Assembly (NCBI GenBank): GCA_016929065.1
Contig: JAFGJO010000007.1
Span: forward strand, 1-64,000
Direction: 5' to 3'
DNA from: Spirochaetales bacterium
GTDB lineage: Bacteria > Spirochaetota > Spirochaetia > SZUA-6 > RPPD01
Length of the DNA: 64,000 bases
Of the stretch, positions 61,518 through 64,000 are shown piece by piece. The position numbers and the translations under genes were made by a program. The notes below the pieces were generated by a model, which did no database searches, was not told the DNA's origin, and saw only the letters and a list, made by a program, of their open reading frames with translations. Position 1 is the stretch's first letter, and every line of letters starts with the position of its first letter.

Positions 61518-61545
61518 ATAAGGAAAACAGGAATTCAGGAAAAGA
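61518..61545 (-). repeat. copy 4 of the dispersed intergenic repeat, inverted
   Basis: On the minus strand it matches the first 28 nt of the copy at 22521 at 27 positions (core TTTTCCTGAATTCCTG). It lies in the 236-nt gap upstream of the PreP gene, next to the pectinesterase terminator. Confidence 0.7.
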
Positions 61546-61598
61546 AGGATAATTTTTGTGTCATTCGTCCCCGACATGGCTTTTAAAGGAATTACTGC

Positions 61599-61635
61599 AA
61601 AAAAAAGGGGGCTGTCCTGTCTATGGGACAGCCCC
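61599..61635 (-). terminator. rho-independent terminator of the pectinesterase gene
   Basis: A 10-bp GC-rich stem (GGGGCTGTCC with its complement ending at 61635) and a T-run on the minus strand after it. It lies 30 nt beyond the stop codon at 61665. Confidence 0.85.
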
Positions 61636-61664
61636 GTGAAGAAGAGAACAATAAGGATGATAGC

Positions 61665-64000
61665 CTATAATCCAAAATCCGATTCAAGTGATGAAATATC
61701 CCAGGCATAGGTCGTGTCATTTTCGAAACCGAAGGTAGTACCGCCGTCCCAGGTGACATTTCTGTTGAGAATATGATCGCGTGAGTCATATTCAGTTGAT
61801 TCCGCGGCTACATTAGCCGCTGTGTTGGTGAGCGTTGTGTATGTGTCGGCACCTAGTCCGGTACATCCTTGAGCTTTCCATCCAATATGGGATGCATCGT
61901 CCAGATAATAGTAGGTGCTGCTGTTATACCAGAGTGTGGAGAGCAATGATCCCGCGCCGCTGAAGGTGACGTTTAACAAAGCCACCTGATCATAGAAACC
62001 GGAACCGCCCGGGTTTCGGCCGAAATCCGCTGTCAAGCCGCTGTCGACTGAGACGGTAGAGTCGATAAGAACATATCCTTTTCCAATTGTGTTCGGTGTC
62101 CCTGCTGTCATGGGAGTCCGTGAAACAAAGATATGGGCTTCAGAACTGAGGCCGTCGTTGACGCAGCGCAGGGAACAGTTTTCAAAAAGGGCCACGTCTG
62201 AGGTTCCCCAGATGTAGTCTGTGTTTCCTTCGATGTAACAGTTATAAAACCAGTTTTTCCCTGATGTAAGGATTGTATCCTGATTCGAAATAAATGAACA
62301 GTTGTATGCTGCCAGAGTCTTGTGGCCGTCAACATAATAATTGGCATTCGCAAAGTGGATTGTTTCCGCCTGGTTGCTTCCGCCTGACCGTATCCAGGTA
62401 TTCTGAAGAGCGACATTTTTCAGGACAAGGCTTGATGCGCTGAAGTAGAATGAAGCACGGGTGTGTGTGCTGCCGTTGAGCTGGCTCGAGTTCTTGTAGT
62501 GGATGATACAGGTGTCGCCGTGATTATTTCCGTCAGGTCCCTGAACAGTAATGGATTTTCCGCCTTTGTAGTATACCAGTTCGCGGTAGGTACCTGCTGC
62601 CACATCAATGGTCACTTCATCGTCTGATGGAAGCCCGGTTGCCAGATATGTCAAAGCGCCCTGGAGAGAACGGAAGTCCGCGGAGCTGCTTTCTGAATTA
62701 TCGACTGTAACACCTGCTGCACTGAGTGTCGGTGCTGCTGTTGTCGTGAAACTCCAGCTCGCGATGGAAGAATCATTGGTAAAACCGGTAAATGTTTGTC
62801 CATTCAGCACAGCAGTAATTGCAGTGGTCGGAATGGCAATATAATACTCTGTATTAAAATCAAGAATGCCGAAATGAGGGGTAAAGTACACACTGTTGCC
62901 CTCAACGCGTGCAAGCTGGTCGTCGACATTAATAACGGTGCTCCATGCTGTTTGCGATTCATCGGCAAATCCGATTGAATCAACTTCGGTTCCGTCTGCA
63001 GTGTATATCCGGATTGTTCCGCCTCCATTGAGTGTCGGAACATTGTCAAAGGTGATTCTTAATTCGCCGTCTGTGTAGGCACTGCCTTCATCGACCGCCG
63101 GATAAACACTTGTCAATGGCCCGTACGGGTCGCTGGTGGCAAAATCACTGACTGCAACAAGAATATTCCTGGTTTTCCCGGTATCAGCATTATTGGTAAC
63201 CGTGATGGTGGTTGTTCCCGCAGCAACCGGAGTGATGGTAATTGTCGAGGCTGACACACCATTGACTACCGATGCGGAAATAATGCCCGTATCGTATCCT
63301 GACAAAGAGACAGTTGCTACTGCGCCGCCGTCTGCAATTGCGGTGGCAGTCACATCAACCGGGCTTCCGCTCAGCGGCAGTTCTATTGTTGTGTCGCTGA
63401 GAAGCAGGGAAGACGGGATATGAGACTCAATGGTCCCTGTATCCGAATTGAAAACAACTTTACCGGCACCGTCGGCAATGACAAAGTCCGTGATGGTCGC
63501 ATCAACATTGCCGAATGCGATGCCTGCATACGCGTCGCCCGCACAGCCGTATACATTGCCCAGGCTGGTGGTTTGTTCGGTGTAGGCCAAACTCTGTGTA
63601 ACATTCGCCATATTCCAGTATACGGAACCGCTTGCACGCCGTACACTGATGGTCATTGTATCGCCGGCGGTATAGGTGACTGAACTTCCCCCTGTCCCGA
63701 CGCTTGTTAATGATGTTGTGCCTTTTGTATGATACCGCACTGCCTGATTGTTCGCATTCCGCATCAGGTTGAAAAAGTACGGCCCGTTCTGGTCAAAGTT
63801 TTCTATTATACCAACCGCAACGCCGCTTGAATTATTGGCCTGGTTCTGGGTGCCGACCGTGATCGTTGCAACGACACTGAAATCTCCGCTCATCTGAACC
63901 GGAAATACCAGAAAACAGGCATTGTTGTTCAGGTATGAATAGCTGACATCATCAACAACACCATATTTGAAAAGATCCCCGCTTGCAGTGGCGTGCGTCA
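61665..64000 (-). CDS. secreted pectinesterase with Ig-like modules, 5' truncated by window end
   Basis: At least 777 codons; the frame stays open to base 64000, so the N-terminus (and any signal peptide) lies outside. From the visible start: a ~170-residue lectin/CBM-like region (SGDFSVVATITVGTQNQ), a bacterial Ig-like domain (AGTTTITVTNNADTGKTRNI), a second Ig-like/Big_5 module (FDNVPTLNGGGTIRIYTADG), then a right-handed beta-helix pectin methylesterase (~ADFRSLQGALTYLA to the end). Catalytic motifs NQAETIHF, SNQDTI, NTDYIWG and an Arg in FGRNPGG are present. It demethylates pectin outside the cell. The usual R-P-W is R-N-P here. Confidence 0.88.
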   Translation of the reverse strand, partial: THATASGDLFKYGVVDDVSYSYLNNNACFLVFPVQMSGDFSVVATITVGTQNQANNSSGVAVGIIENFDQNGPYFFNLMRNANNQAVRYHTKGTTSLTSVGTGGSSVTYTAGDTMTISVRRASGSVYWNMANVTQSLAYTEQTTSLGNVYGCAGDAYAGIAFGNVDATITDFVIADGAGKVVFNSDTGTIESHIPSSLLLSDTTIELPLSGSPVDVTATAIADGGAVATVSLSGYDTGIISASVVNGVSASTITITPVAAGTTTITVTNNADTGKTRNILVAVSDFATSDPYGPLTSVYPAVDEGSAYTDGELRITFDNVPTLNGGGTIRIYTADGTEVDSIGFADESQTAWSTVINVDDQLARVEGNSVYFTPHFGILDFNTEYYIAIPTTAITAVLNGQTFTGFTNDSSIASWSFTTTAAPTLSAAGVTVDNSESSSADFRSLQGALTYLATGLPSDDEVTIDVAAGTYRELVYYKGGKSITVQGPDGNNHGDTCIIHYKNSSQLNGSTHTRASFYFSASSLVLKNVALQNTWIRSGGSNQAETIHFANANYYVDGHKTLAAYNCSFISNQDTILTSGKNWFYNCYIEGNTDYIWGTSDVALFENCSLRCVNDGLSSEAHIFVSRTPMTAGTPNTIGKGYVLIDSTVSVDSGLTADFGRNPGGSGFYDQVALLNVTFSGAGSLLSTLWYNSSTYYYLDDASHIGWKAQGCTGLGADTYTTLTNTAANVAAESTEYDSRDHILNRNVTWDGGTTFGFENDTTYAWDISSLESDFGL

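Overview
The window reads as chromosome from a diderm (Gram-negative-type) bacterium of moderate GC, most likely a spirochaete (Spirochaetota). This is an inference from gene content: lipoproteins with spirochaete-like lipoboxes, an LL-diaminopimelate aminotransferase, a PreP-type M16C protease, paired GT4 glycosyltransferases, MetX/MetW, FliM/FliN-type switch proteins and a methyl-accepting chemotaxis protein. There is no rRNA, no convincing tRNA, no CRISPR array, no insertion sequence and no prophage. Genes are dense and switch strand often, in short operons of one to five genes.

1-12.4 kb: an SPFH/band-7 protein with an NAD-kinase-like protein, a glycerophosphodiesterase, a small beta-barrel-like protein followed by the broken tail of a second copy, a secreted SH3/KPVIYLYP-domain protein overlapping a lipoprotein that joins a MEMO domain to a CapA-like tail, two tandem mini zinc-ribbon proteins, a GT4 glycosyltransferase, a GNAT acetyltransferase, a GH3 beta-N-acetylhexosaminidase and a YjbQ protein. 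12.4-20.9 kb: a U32 protein, a hypothetical gene, an A+T-rich AAA/DUF4143 ATPase with a striking promoter palindrome, CvfB, a membrane SpoIIE-type phosphatase, a small MshEN-like protein and an orphan DNA methyltransferase. 20.9-34 kb: ArgA, a PGPGW membrane protein, two paralogous lipoproteins, PyrB, a radical-SAM protein, two small membrane proteins, a LysM protein with a companion lipoprotein, and a diguanylate cyclase. 34-44.4 kb: HflX, a second GT4 enzyme, endonuclease IV, a LURP-one protein, an SGNH-like lipoprotein, a YiaK-type dehydrogenase, an arylsulfotransferase-like protein, and an Rrf2 regulator-metX-metW operon with a clear promoter and operator.

44.4-64 kb is richest in signalling: a hybrid histidine kinase translationally coupled to a 2-hydroxyacid dehydrogenase and a lipoprotein nitrilase; a soluble chemoreceptor whose sensor is a LacI-type sugar-binding domain; DapL; a J-domain protein; an AraC regulator; and a three-gene flagellar-switch-like set. 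The central protein of that set is a FliM fused to the middle domain of FliG, made with two very small SpoA proteins. A PAS kinase with a cysteine cluster, the PreP protease and a large secreted pectinesterase that runs off the window end complete the region.

The strongest candidates for something undescribed are the FliM-FliG fusion operon (54.1-57.1 kb) and the membrane-free LacI-MCP chimera (49.7-52.1 kb). Secondary signals are a 28-32 nt intergenic repeat family with four copies, several genes that look leaderless, a palindromic Rrf2 operator, and a 17-bp perfect inverted repeat around the ATPase promoter. All functional statements are read from sequence motifs; no database search was run.
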